Positions 25,806-35,063 of a stretch of DNA of 64,000 nt are shown here, piece after piece; within the stretch, counting starts at the first letter, position 1; each line of letters starts with the position of its first letter. The position numbers and the translations under genes were made by a program. The notes beneath the pieces were generated by a model, which was not told the DNA's origin, searched no databases, and saw only the letters and a list, made by a program, of their open reading frames with translations. This DNA comes from CAVTSA01 sp963790575 (GTDB taxonomy: Bacteria > Chloroflexota > Dormibacteria > Dormibacterales > Dormibacteraceae), in assembly GCA_963790575.1 (NCBI GenBank), contig CAWBPD010000032.1, positions 1 to 64,000 of the forward strand, written 5' to 3'.

Positions 25806-27984
25806 TCAAGCTCCCTTATACGTGCAAAGACGAAGAGGTGTAAGCGCTGGACCGTTTGGCTACAAGACTTGGATCACGCGCTTGACCTATCCATCATCTC
25901 AGTACCAGAAAGAGTTGTTTCTCCTCCGACTCAGAATGGAAAACTCCCAATTAAGATAGCGCTCTACAATCGTTGAGAACTCCGTGTCACGGGCGCACAA
26001 ATCTGACTTCGCCAGACTGAGACACCGTCTGAGACAGCTTTCATGGCGATGATTAGAAAATAACTAACAACGAGTATCGACGTTGCTACATCAGCTGGTG
26101 AACGAAAAAGGAACCAAGAAACACACGAAGCCAAAATCCGCATTAAACAGGACGATGACCAACTCGGAGTCCAGGTGATCGACGAGATATGACGAAGACA
26201 GCGACTCGTCGCCCCGCGAAGACAGACGAAACACGAAGACTGCGCAAGCGCCCCGTTAGAACAGCCACGCCGTCGCCTCTTGGACGCGTACTACGAGATC
26301 TGAATGTACAACCGATCTAGAACAACGAAGCTGCGATGTAAAAGAGCACGCAAAGACCAGCAACTCTGCCCCGAGCCGCCCCGAGAAGCACGCCACCTGC
26401 CGGACCGCCCACCGCGACGAAAAAGCTAGTAACAACAACACGAGGATCTGTATCGACACCGATAAGAGTCACTGTAGGCCCCAAGAGATCACACCGAAGA
26501 GCGCTAAGAGAGAAGAATGATCATGTTATAGCCTAAAGATAGATAGTAAAGAAATGACAAAGAACACTGACAACAAGGTGCCGAGTTTGAGAAGCACCAC
26601 TACGAGCGCACAACGAAGACGTCTAGTATGCCCGCCTAGCTACGATCGTAAGAGAGAGATAGGAGATGCAACGATGACTGAATGAGAAGCTCTACACGCT
26701 CAAACAACAGTGCATATATCAAAGAGAAGAAATATATATAGATCACAACTACTCATACATGGAATGACCGAACTTGCTAAATCAAACTACGTCTCCGCGC
26801 ACAAAAGACAACACGCAAAGCACTCGGTAAAGGACGCTGAGACTCTTGAATTGACGATTCTAACGCGCCACCCACCAAAGCACACCTAATGCGACACTCC
26901 TACAATTGAGGCCGACCAAGCCTAACGATCGACTAAGACTATCGAACATCAAGATTAGCACCAAAAACGAAGAACGAGAGTAAGAAAGATAGATACAAAT
27001 GTAAAGACCTTGCGAAAGACTCAATACTAACGTATACAGACTGAAACGAGCCTAAGAAACCACCCACTTAGACTTCCTTAGACAAATTATCCCACAATCG
27101 CGTCGCACATAACTGGTGAAACCCCCAATCGGTCGGCAGGACCTTCAAAACAAGAACATGGCCTACGAGATCAAGGCTCTCGTCGAAATCGATCTCGCCT
27201 CTAACTTAGCCAAGTTAACACATAAACTCCAAGAAATTCAGGAAATAGTTATATAGACAGAGAATATACATCATGTTAAACAATGCACAAGTGTCGACCG
27301 TATATCGGTTGATGACGTCAACAATCTTCTCGACCTGTGATACCTGAGAGACCGTGTCTCTGTCAAAGCAATCGCCAAATCACTTGAGAACGACTGAGTC
27401 AGATAGAGAACACTGACCCACGCGAGACCGCGCCACTACGGCATATCCACCATCGCCACACAAACCCTCAAACACATGGAAAAACAAATACTTATTTACT
27501 TAAATAACTACACGTTTATATATCGGCATAGCGACTTCAGATTCCTGCCGCGTGACGTTGAACACACTTACGTAAACCATTAAGACCGTGCCCGAACGTA
27601 ATCACGTTTGGAACCGGAAGCTTCGAGGGATACTAAGAAGAGAGAGAGATGAAGATGATGTTAGAGAAAAAGAAAATAAACCCTGTGATAAATGAAAAAG
27701 AGAAGATGAAGAGAAGACTGAGAAAGTAAGAATTAGAAATCGTAAGAAAGACAAAAAGCTTAAACTGAACGTTGAGTAAAGGACTGAGAGACGCAGACTC
27801 ATCTATATACTCAACACGCCACTGCTCATGATCGACGTACCCGAGCTTGCTGAGACCACTAAAAGCGCCTATTCACCCTCACCAAACGCAAAACAAATAA
27901 AGGATAACGACGATAACTCATCAGAAACACAAGCTAAATCTTATAAAAACAACTGAAACGACTGTGTCTCACAATCGACTGACT
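25806..27984 (+). other. A-rich, T-poor decay tract with no open genes
   Basis: About 2.2 kb with no intact gene and hardly any frame above 60 codons. The + strand is strongly A-biased: 26461-26520 has A24 C12 G17 T7; 26701-26760 has A30 C11 G6 T13; 27901-27960 has A30 C12 G8 T10. Purine-only runs occur at 27636-27760. A faint remnant near 27270-27450 on the + strand reads DLL-DL(stop)YLRDRVSVKAIAKSLEND, resembling a helix-turn-helix of a recombinase or sigma-like protein. Otherwise I recognise nothing. Flanking decayed genes on both strands show the same drift to A. Confidence 0.8.
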
Positions 27985-30839
27985 GATATCTAATAGAACG
28001 CTGATCGAACGAGATATCGAAATGACCGCGCTGGACGATTTCATACAATGAGTCCCGAATGAGCCCGCCTATCTGATACTGATCGGAGAGCCTGGGATAG
28101 GGAAGACCGCTCTCTTGAAAAGAAGATCGAAGATGACAGGCGCGCCGACAGCCGTGTTCTCTACACCGGACTCTGAGAAAGAAACCGCTCTCTCCTTCAC
28201 GGGCCTGCGCACCACATCTCTAAGATCTTCGAGGAAGCGTCCCTTCGCTCCTGGAAACGCAGAGAAGAGCTCTCGGGGTGACTCTCTAGCTGGATGAGAC
28301 AGGCGATGACCAGCACACAAACAGCGAAAGATAGGGATGGAGCTGCTGAAAATATAGAAAGAGATGAAAGAAAGAGAAACACTGATGCTGAAGATCGACG
28401 ACCTTCATTGACTCGACGCCTCCACCTCTGACGTTCTCGGCGTAAGCCTGACACACTACATGCCGAAACGGTCCGACTACAGAACACGGTACGACAGGCC
28501 CCCGAGATAAACGTTCCCATAGAACTGACAAGAGCCTTCAGAGAGGAGCGAATAAAGACGATGATCGTAAGCTCGCTCAGATAGGGCGAGCTGCACCACC
28601 TCCTGAGAGAACGACTGCCTCAACCTCACACGACCAGAATTGACCCGGGTCTAGAAATCGTCGGCAGGCAACCCATACTTCGCGCTCGACTCGCTCACGA
28701 ATTCATAGAAAAAACAAGAGAAAGAAGATAAGCAAGAATCTAAGAAAGAAGGAGACACTGAGATATATGCTACAGAGAAGAAAGAAGAGACTCTCTGCGA
28801 ATACCGTGCATGAGATGCTCTTCGCCGCGAAAATAGGACAGCTCTCAATCGAGCTGATCTACAGAGCGTACGAGGATTCGAACCGTGTTTTTGAGTCGCT
28901 GGAAGAAGCAGGAGCGAATCTTTGATCGGCTTCTAGAAGGAGAGAGTGCGCTTCACACATCCTCTGCTCGCGTCGATCTGTTAAGACGAAACCGCCCCGT
29001 GACGGCGACGCGCCGTACACCGCATGCTGGCCGAACCGACCGAGAATCCCGAAGAGCGAGCACGCCATCTCGCGCTGAGCCTTGAGGCACCCGAGGAGAG
29101 CGTGGCCTCTGAGCTGAAAAACGCGACCCAGCGCGCGGGTACCCGAGATACCACCGCCGCTGCACCGAATTGGCCGACTCGCTACCAGGCTGACTCCAAG
29201 AGAGCATGAGAAGAATGGTCGCCGGAAACTGATGCAGGCTGCTCTTCTCCAACGCCTGTCGGGTGACCTGGAACGCGCGAGTGAATCTCGAGCACCTGCT
29301 CAATGAGATACCGCGCGGAGTAGAGCGTGCATAAGAGCTCTACGCACTGGACATAAACGGTATGGAAGATTTGCCCACTCGTGTAAGACTCTGACACGAG
29401 GCGTTGTCCGAGGCATACACCGACGACGCCCGGTGTGCCGAGATACTCGGATACATGAGCATCATGCAGTGACGCCTGGGTGATATTCCCGCGACGCTGG
29501 CCAGCGCCCGCACCGGGCTCGAACGAGCCGAGCGAACTAATGAGGCGCGCCTGCTGGAGGTGGCACTGGGAAGGGTAGGACTGGAAGAATTTCAGGCGCT
29601 CGACATCACTGCCGGACTCTTGCAGCGCGGGATGGAGATCGAGCAGCACCTGCCTAAACCTCTGCTCTTCCACGACAGCCCGAAATTCATCTACGCCGAC
29701 TTCACCAGCACTACGACGGATTTGACCGCGCTCGCGAGATGATGAATGAGATCGAAGTGGCGGCTCGCGTCGTGGGCGACGAGGCGACGCGCCAATGGGT
29801 CGCCCTGGGCATGATCCAAGGCGACTGGTACGCGGGCCGGTGGGATCACGCCCAGCAACTCGCCGATATCGCGCTCGAGTTCGCGGAGCAGACTCAGGAA
29901 CTCCAGTACCGCAGCATGCTAGAGGAGCACCGCGCGCATATCCAGGCCGACCTTGGTCTCCTGGAACAGGCTCGTAGATCGGCGAAGGAAGGAACCAGAA
30001 TCGCTAGGCTGATCTCGGACGAGATCTCGGTGATCGAGTGTGAATCCGCACTGGGACGGGTCGAGCTGCTGGCCGGGGATCTCAACGCCGCCGGGACGCA
30101 TCTGCGGGATCTTCCTGACCGGCTCCTGTACTCGGGCTGGCTGGGTCCAAGCTTTGCGTATGTCTGGCCCGACAGCATTGAAACGCTGATCGGCCTTGGA
30201 GAGTTGGACCGGGCGCAGGCGCACTTGGAGATGTTCGAAAAGCTTGCCCCGCGGGCTAGCAGGCGATGGGTGGCCGGCGCTGCCAGATGCCGCGGATTGT
30301 TGGCGGCCCGGCAAAGGGACTTTGAGGTCGCTTTCCCTCATTTCCACCGAGCTCTGAGCGAGTTCGAGGCGGTCGACTACCCACTCGACCGAGGTCGCAC
30401 CCTGCTCGTGCTTGGGTCCGTACATCGGCAGGCCGGCCACAAGGCGCCAGCCCGCGCTGCTCTGGAGGAGGCTCGCGCGATCTTTGACGCTCTCGGTGCT
30501 CGCGCGTGGTCGGCATGGGCCATCGCGGAGCTGGGGCGGATCAGCGGCCGCCGCGCCCCCGCCCATGAATTGACTGAGACGGAGATGCGGGTCGCGACCC
30601 TCGCGTCTCGCGGGCTGTCCAACCATGAGATCGCCTCCGCGCTGTTTATGGGAGTCAGCACGGTGGAGGCCCACCTCTCCCGCGTGTACGGTAAGGTCGG
30701 GGTGCGGCGTGCAGAGCTCGCAACTCGCTTGCGAGATATGCACGCAAGCCGGGCGGCCCACCTCGCGGCTGACCGCACTGTCATCAGTCCGGGATCACGA
30801 CCACTTGGCGCGGGCAACGCCACACCTCCGCGAACGTGA
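27985..30839 (+). pseudogene. decayed LuxR-family ATPase regulator (LAL type)
   Basis: About 950 codons of a large ATP-binding LuxR regulator in graded decay. Pieces in order: LIERDIEMTALDDFI; Walker A GEPGIGKT (28085-28108); TLMLKIDDLH(stop)LDA, where a TGA replaces the usual Trp of the Walker B region (28409-28411); ELHHLLRERLPQP (28588 on); RLSANTVHEMLFAA; RVRFTHPLLAS (from 28943); NPEERARHLALSLEAPEESV. From 29739 the C-terminal TPR region and HTH (LTETEMRVATLASRGLSNHE) are open to 30839. At least three frameshifts and several stops lie before 29739. Damage and A-bias fall off toward the 3' end. The intact last 366 codons could still make a DNA-binding stub. Confidence 0.85.
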
Positions 30840-30966
30840 TGCGGCGACGGTAGCGGTGTGGTGAGGTGAAGCGAGGTGAACGTGAAAGGTCAAGCCCCAG
30901 GTGCTGGCAGATCTCCTCGGCCAGGGCCCGGTGGGCGGAGCCGCTGAAGACGACGATGTCGCGCAT
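30784..30966 (-). pseudogene. N-terminal fragment of ribose-phosphate pyrophosphokinase (prs)
   Basis: The minus strand from 30966 encodes MRDIVVFSGSAHRALAEEIC and QHLGLDL, the typical Prs N-terminus. The expected RFSN motif then breaks down into an arginine-rich frame that ends at 30784. It overlaps the tail of the decayed LuxR gene. Only about 30 residues are convincing, so this is a scar, not a gene. Confidence 0.5.
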
Positions 30967-31009
30967 GGTCCAAGTGGATTATGGCGAGGCCGGAAAGGAA
31001 CTTCGCGCG

Positions 31010-31034
31010 GCCCGCAGAGGGATCCTCTGCGGGC
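31010..31034 (-). terminator. perfect 11-bp hairpin downstream of vapC
   Basis: GCCCGCAGAGG-GAT-CCTCTGCGGGC is a perfect stem about 55 bases past the vapC stop. On the minus strand it is followed by GAAGTTCCTTT, a weak U-run. Likely ends the vapBC transcript. Confidence 0.5.
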
Positions 31035-31089
31035 GTCAGGACAGGCGTTGCAGGATGAATTGCGGCGGCTGAGGGGCAACCATCCGCGC

Positions 31090-31479
31090 CTACGCAGGAG
31101 CGACGAGGTCCGCCGCCGGTGCCGCCCGTAATCGTGAATCGGTCGTAACCAGCGGTAAGCCTCGCGAGACCGCGAGCTCGACGTAGAGCGCATCGGCAAG
31201 CCGTAGCTCCTGCCGTCGCGCCCACGTGCCCGTAAGGAGTTCGCTTAAAGCGTGCCGGCGAATGGGAGCCGCCGAGAGATATCGAAGCTTGGCCTCCACG
31301 CTGCTGGCATCGAGTTTGCCGGCTCGGTGGAGCCGGCCCAGCGCCGAGAGAACCTCGGCATCGAGGTGAGCGGGTGCGTGGAGAGCATGACCCGCTATCC
31401 GGCGTCGAACGAGGAGTCCGAGGTCGTTGTCGAGCAGTAGATCGACCAGCGCCGACGCATCCAGCACGGCCTCAGCCAT
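31090..31479 (-). CDS. vapC: PIN-domain toxin VapC
   Basis: A 129-residue PIN ribonuclease. The four acidic positions are in VLDASALVDLL (residue 5), HLDAEVLSALGRL (about 40), RLADALYVELA (about 93) and LVTTDSRL (about 112). Such toxins cut tRNA or rRNA when the antitoxin is lost. The ATG at 31479 lies inside the end of vapB, the normal coupled order antitoxin then toxin. Confidence 0.87.
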   Translation of the reverse strand: MAEAVLDASALVDLLLDNDLGLLVRRRIAGHALHAPAHLDAEVLSALGRLHRAGKLDASSVEAKLRYLSAAPIRRHALSELLTGTWARRQELRLADALYVELAVSRGLPLVTTDSRLRAAPAADLVAPA

Positions 31480-31717
31480 GCCGCGTCGGTGCCTCCTCCC
31501 GCGCGGCGTCGAGGGCCTCGATCGCAAGGTCATGTGGGACTCGTTCAGGCGGCGTGCTTGCCTCCAGCATCTCGAGCCAGGCATCTGTCGAACGCGAGTC
31601 TAGGCTTCGTCTGACCGCTTCCTGGGTCACAGCCGAAAGGTTCAAGCCCGCTCGCTTGGCTTCCTCGGCGAGCTCATCCGGCAGGTAGACGTTCAATCGA
31701 GCCACGCCACACAGCAT
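31472..31717 (-). CDS. vapB: VapB-type antitoxin (ribbon-helix-helix)
   Basis: An 81-residue protein: RLNVYLPDELAEEAKRAGLN and LSAVTQEAVRRSLD form a ribbon-helix-helix DNA-binding domain (residues 8-43), and the acidic tail (TPPERVPHDLAIEALDAARE) would wrap the VapC toxin. The ATG at 31717 or an in-frame GTG four codons later could start it. It overlaps vapC by eight bases. By analogy it represses its own operon. Confidence 0.8.
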   Translation of the reverse strand: MLCGVARLNVYLPDELAEEAKRAGLNLSAVTQEAVRRSLDSRSTDAWLEMLEASTPPERVPHDLAIEALDAAREEAPTRHG

Positions 31718-32110
31718 ACACACATGGCGGCCCGGTTCACCATCCGCTTGTGCACCACCACGGTCCGCTGCCGCGCCGCGAGGACACCGCGAGAACCCGG
31801 AACCGCAAGTGAGACGGGGGTAGCACGGCTTACGAACGTCGGTCGAGCCGGAGATCGCTACGCTGTGCTCGGTTGCTGACGCGAATTCGGAGGTGACCGA
31901 TGGGTCCCACGCCGACCGCGAGGGCGCCGGCGCTGAGGACGAACCGCACCTCACAATCATGGTGGGTCAAGTCGAAACGTGCCGGTGCGCCGATCGGACC
32001 GGTCGACGGTGCGGGCATGGGTGTGTTCGCGAGCGCGCGTTCGGTCAGGCCTCGCGACGATCCGACCTACGGTCCCCGGCCATGGATGGACCGGCCGGTT
32101 CGGCCGTAAG
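31718..32110. other. no recognisable gene
   Basis: The 393 bases between vapB and the phosphotransferase gene (transcribed apart) hold several frames with arginine/serine-rich translations but nothing I can match. The vapB and phosphotransferase promoters should lie here. A frame upstream of 32111 stays open from 31979 but looks non-coding. Confidence 0.5.
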
Positions 32111-33031
32111 GTGCTGTGCGTGTGCTCCACCCATCCCGAGGAGCTGCCGCCCGAGGTCCTGGACGACGTGGCCAGCGTGGTCGGGGCAGAGGTCACTCTT
32201 GTCAGTCGCCTACCCGGAGGCCTCGATGTGGGTGCCATGCGCGTCCGGTTGGCCGGAAGGGCAAATGCGGTGCTCAAAGCATGGCCGCGGGCACGCCCCA
32301 ACCAGCTGGACGGGACGTTGCGAGCCCAGAGGGTCGTCGAGCACATGCGTAGGCGCGGCTATCCCACCCCGGCCTGGCTCGGAGTGGGGGCCACAGCCAC
32401 TCATGTATGGCACCTGATGGACTTCGTTGACGCGGCTCCCGCGCAAGAGCTGACCCCGTCCCTCGCTGGGCAACTCATGGAGATCATCGAACTCCAGGCT
32501 GGCCAAGCCTCCGAGCCTTACGACCACTGGTCGTACGCCTGGCGGCTCGCCACCGGTCAGCAATCCGGTCAAGATTTAGCTCCGAGTTTGTCGAGGGCTG
32601 TCGCCGGCCTTTCGGGGTATTCATCCGTGGTGTCGGCGTTGGTCGAGCGCCTGCGACTCTTGTGTGCCGACGTCCGACCTCCACGAGAGGCACCTGACAT
32701 GGTCCATGCCGATCTCAAGCCCGACAATGTCCTGGTCCGTGACGGAGCGGTGGTGGCGGTCGTGGATATCGGGAACGCCGGTAGCGGCACGCGGGCGACC
32801 GATCTCACCACCCTCCAGTGGTACACCTTCCAGGATCCGCTGGACGGTGTTCGAAGGCGGCTGTGGACGAGAATCCTCGACCTGGTCGGCTGGGAGGGGG
32901 CGGCGGTGCTCGCAGCGACGCAGATCCTCGTGATGCTCGAGTTCCCCATCCGTCAAGGGCGCCATGATGTTGTTCCAGGGGTGCTCAAGCGCGGCCATCG
33001 CGCCCTCGACGAGCTGAACGCGCTTCGCTAA
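32111..33031 (+). CDS. phosphotransferase of the APH / choline-kinase-like fold
   Basis: A 306-residue kinase-like protein. The Brenner-type catalytic motif is VHADLKPDNVLV (about residue 197), followed by AVVDIGNAGSGTRATDLTTL, where DIGN stands for the metal-binding DFG/DWE. The N-lobe has LVSRLPGGLDVGAMRVRL and AVLKAWPRARPNQLDGTL, with the ATP lysine probably in LKAW. It should move phosphate to a small alcohol, sugar or antibiotic; the substrate is unknown. The GTG at 32111 is my choice because residues upstream of it (from ATG 31979) look non-coding. It is likely part of the accessory zone. Confidence 0.72.
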   Translation: MLCVCSTHPEELPPEVLDDVASVVGAEVTLVSRLPGGLDVGAMRVRLAGRANAVLKAWPRARPNQLDGTLRAQRVVEHMRRRGYPTPAWLGVGATATHVWHLMDFVDAAPAQELTPSLAGQLMEIIELQAGQASEPYDHWSYAWRLATGQQSGQDLAPSLSRAVAGLSGYSSVVSALVERLRLLCADVRPPREAPDMVHADLKPDNVLVRDGAVVAVVDIGNAGSGTRATDLTTLQWYTFQDPLDGVRRRLWTRILDLVGWEGAAVLAATQILVMLEFPIRQGRHDVVPGVLKRGHRALDELNALR

Positions 33032-33048
33032 CTTAACTTAACTTAACT
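33029..33048 (+). repeat. TAACT x4 tandem repeat at the stop codon
   Basis: Four TAACT units start with the TAA stop of the phosphotransferase gene. Because the repeat is 5 bp, slippage would not change the protein. It is the only such AT-rich microsatellite I noticed. Confidence 0.7.
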
Positions 33049-33256
33049 ATGAAGGTCGCTCGCTTCCACAATGGACCTGCCCCTATTGCGACGCAGGAAA
33101 GGTACCGTCCGTTGCCAAGTGCGTTGGAGACCCCAGGCGAGGCACGATCGTTTGACGCTCGCCGGTCGCATCCACGTACAGCTTCACCTCAACGGCCAGA
33201 ACCTCCGTCTCCGCCATCTGCCTATTGAAACTCGACGATGATTCGCAGCCCACTGC

Positions 33257-33646
33257 TTGATCGCTCGCGTACTGCTCTTGGTGGCTGAGGCGTTGAGGCT
33301 CGTGGCGACGTTCCAAAGACGAGCCCCAATGGGGCCCGGTCTCGATCCCGCTCTTGACGATCCTGCCTCACCGGTTCTCATGCCGGCTGGGGGAGGCGGC
33401 GATGATCGGCACTGGGATCTCTCCCTCTACCTCAGTCCGCTACCGCCGTCCGGTCCGCTGCGGATCCTCGCGGCGTGGCCTGGCCGCGGCTTGCCGGAGA
33501 CGATCACTGAGCTCACGGCGGACCCCTTCGTAGAGGCCGCCGCGCGTGTGCGGGTGCTATGGGACCTGGGCGAGCCGGAGGAACCACCAGGGCCTCCTCC
33601 GCTCCCGGACTTGCCGCCGGGGAGCTGGTTCGATCATCGCCGGTGA
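33257..33646 (+). CDS. hypothetical protein, possibly 5'-truncated
   Basis: A 129-residue reading frame. The block VLMPAGGGGDDRHWDLSLYL, SPLPPSGPLRILAAWPGRGL and PETITELTADPFVEAA resembles the C-terminal half of small actinobacterial hypothetical proteins (a G-rich turn, then W.LPP.GPL....WP..G.PET). The first 35 residues do not fit, so a real 5' part may be lost. No function known. The proline-rich tail (EEPPGPPPLPDLPPGSW) is low complexity. Confidence 0.5.
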   Translation: MIARVLLLVAEALRLVATFQRRAPMGPGLDPALDDPASPVLMPAGGGGDDRHWDLSLYLSPLPPSGPLRILAAWPGRGLPETITELTADPFVEAAARVRVLWDLGEPEEPPGPPPLPDLPPGSWFDHRR

Positions 33647-33901
33647 GGTAGGTGGCCGGGCGCCCCGTCCGAAGGCGGCCCCCCATGGGTCGGCCCCGAT
33701 CTGAGGTCTGGGCTCGGCTCCAAGGGGTCGACCAGGGCGGGCCCCCTGCCGCGGCGAGAGCTCGCGCCGCCCGTCCATCGGGCGCAGGACAAGAGGGTGG
33801 TGGTCGCCACCGTGCACGTCGGTTGGCGCTGACCGCAGCCGCGGGGGGCGGTCGCGGACGCGGCCCGGCGGCGAGCCGGTGGTCCCGGCCCCGGGGGGGA
33901 T

Positions 33902-34792
33902 TCAGGCGGCGCCGGCGGCGTCGGTGGTTCGGGTCCGGAGGCGGTAGAGGCTGGTCGTGGCCGCCACGAAGAGGTCGCGACCGTCGGGGCCGCCGAAGCA
34001 GACGTTCGCCACCTTCTCCGGCATCTCCACCGTGGCCAGCAGCTGCGCCTGGGGTGAGTACACCCGCACCGAGGGTCCGGCCGAGGTCCACAGACGCCCC
34101 TCCCGGTCCACCCGGAAACCGTCGGCGGCGTACCCCTCCTCGAACTCCGCGAAGGTGCGGCCGCCGGCGGTCGCACCGTCCCGAACGTCGTAGGCGGCGA
34201 TCCGCAGCGGCACTCCGCGGCTGGGACCGGCGGTATCGGCCACGTAGAGGATCGACTCGTCGGGGGAGAACGCGAGCCCGTTGGGGTGGACCAGGTCCAT
34301 GATCACCGGCGTCAGCACGCCGGTTGCGGGTTGGTACCGGAACACGTAGCAGCCGCCGTACTCCTGCTCTCCCTCGTGTCCCTCGCGCGTGCCGGGCAGG
34401 ATCCCGTACGGCGGGTCGGTGAACCAAATCGTGCCATCGCGGGAGACCACCACGTCGTTCGGAGAGTTGAGCCTCCGGCCCTCGAACGACTCCACCACCG
34501 GTGTCACCGTGCCGTCGCGGTCACGTTCCACCCGCCGCCGCCCGTGACTGCACTGGACGACACTGCGGTCGTGGTCCAGCGTCCGCCCGTTGGTGAACTC
34601 GACACCCGTCGCGTAGTCGCGCGTCTGGCCGGTCGCCAGGTCGAACTCGAGGATCCGGTTGTTCGGGATGTCGCTCCAGCGGACGGTCCGCGAGGAGGGG
34701 ATCCAGAGCGGCCCTTCGGCCCAGACCGAGCCGGTGGAGAGGCGTTCGAACGTCTCTTCGACGAGGTCGTGTTCCTGTCCGTTCTCCGACAT
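33902..34792 (-). CDS. SMP-30/gluconolactonase family protein
   Basis: A 296-residue six-bladed propeller. Landmarks are AEGPLWIPSSRTVRWSDIPN (about residue 25), SPNDVVVSRDGTIWFTDPPY with metal-binding N and D (about 110), HPNGLAFSPDESILYVADT (about 165) and GYAADGFRVDREGRLWTS (about 220). Members hydrolyse sugar lactones or organophosphates. The ATG at 34792 is preferred because the frame further upstream is non-coding in character. It stands alone, convergent with the hypothetical gene to its left; the 255 bases between them hold nothing I recognise. Confidence 0.88.
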   Translation of the reverse strand: MSENGQEHDLVEETFERLSTGSVWAEGPLWIPSSRTVRWSDIPNNRILEFDLATGQTRDYATGVEFTNGRTLDHDRSVVQCSHGRRRVERDRDGTVTPVVESFEGRRLNSPNDVVVSRDGTIWFTDPPYGILPGTREGHEGEQEYGGCYVFRYQPATGVLTPVIMDLVHPNGLAFSPDESILYVADTAGPSRGVPLRIAAYDVRDGATAGGRTFAEFEEGYAADGFRVDREGRLWTSAGPSVRVYSPQAQLLATVEMPEKVANVCFGGPDGRDLFVAATTSLYRLRTRTTDAAGAA

Positions 34793-35063
34793 GTGGCGGG
34801 GGCCAGCATAATGTCCGCCACCTTCGGCACACCCGGGCCCACACGCATCCGTCGGCCCCAGAGGACCCCCGGGCTTGACGGTGGATCGTGGCGTTGGGAG
34901 AATCAGTTGCAGGCGGCGGTCTACGCCCAACCTCGATGGTCCTACCCCAGCCGGGCCCACGTTCGAGGCAAAGGGAGGCGAACTCTCGGACCCTGGGTCG
35001 TAGCCGTTGGCCGCGCTGGACGTCGCTGGGGGGCGGAGGTGCGGTCCGAGGAGGTCGCGGCCC

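Noticed and set aside
27602..27802. Ser/Leu/Phe-rich minus-strand frame
   Set aside because: It is the complement of a purine-only run in the A-rich tract; low complexity, not a membrane protein.
25800..28000. Diversity-generating retroelement or variable region
   Set aside because: No reverse transcriptase or template repeat is present, and such elements remove adenines from the variable copy rather than adding them.
28409..28411. TGA at a conserved Trp position (IDDLH-stop-LDA), as if TGA encoded Trp
   Set aside because: Core genes in the window end at TGA normally (for example tatC, dnaX), and the same gene has TAA in place of Tyr and several frameshifts. It is a G-to-A mutation in a pseudogene.
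33083..33316. Minus-strand frame with VKLYVDATGERQTIVPRLGS
   Set aside because: Short, no ribosome site, no family match, and overlaps the hypothetical gene on the other strand.
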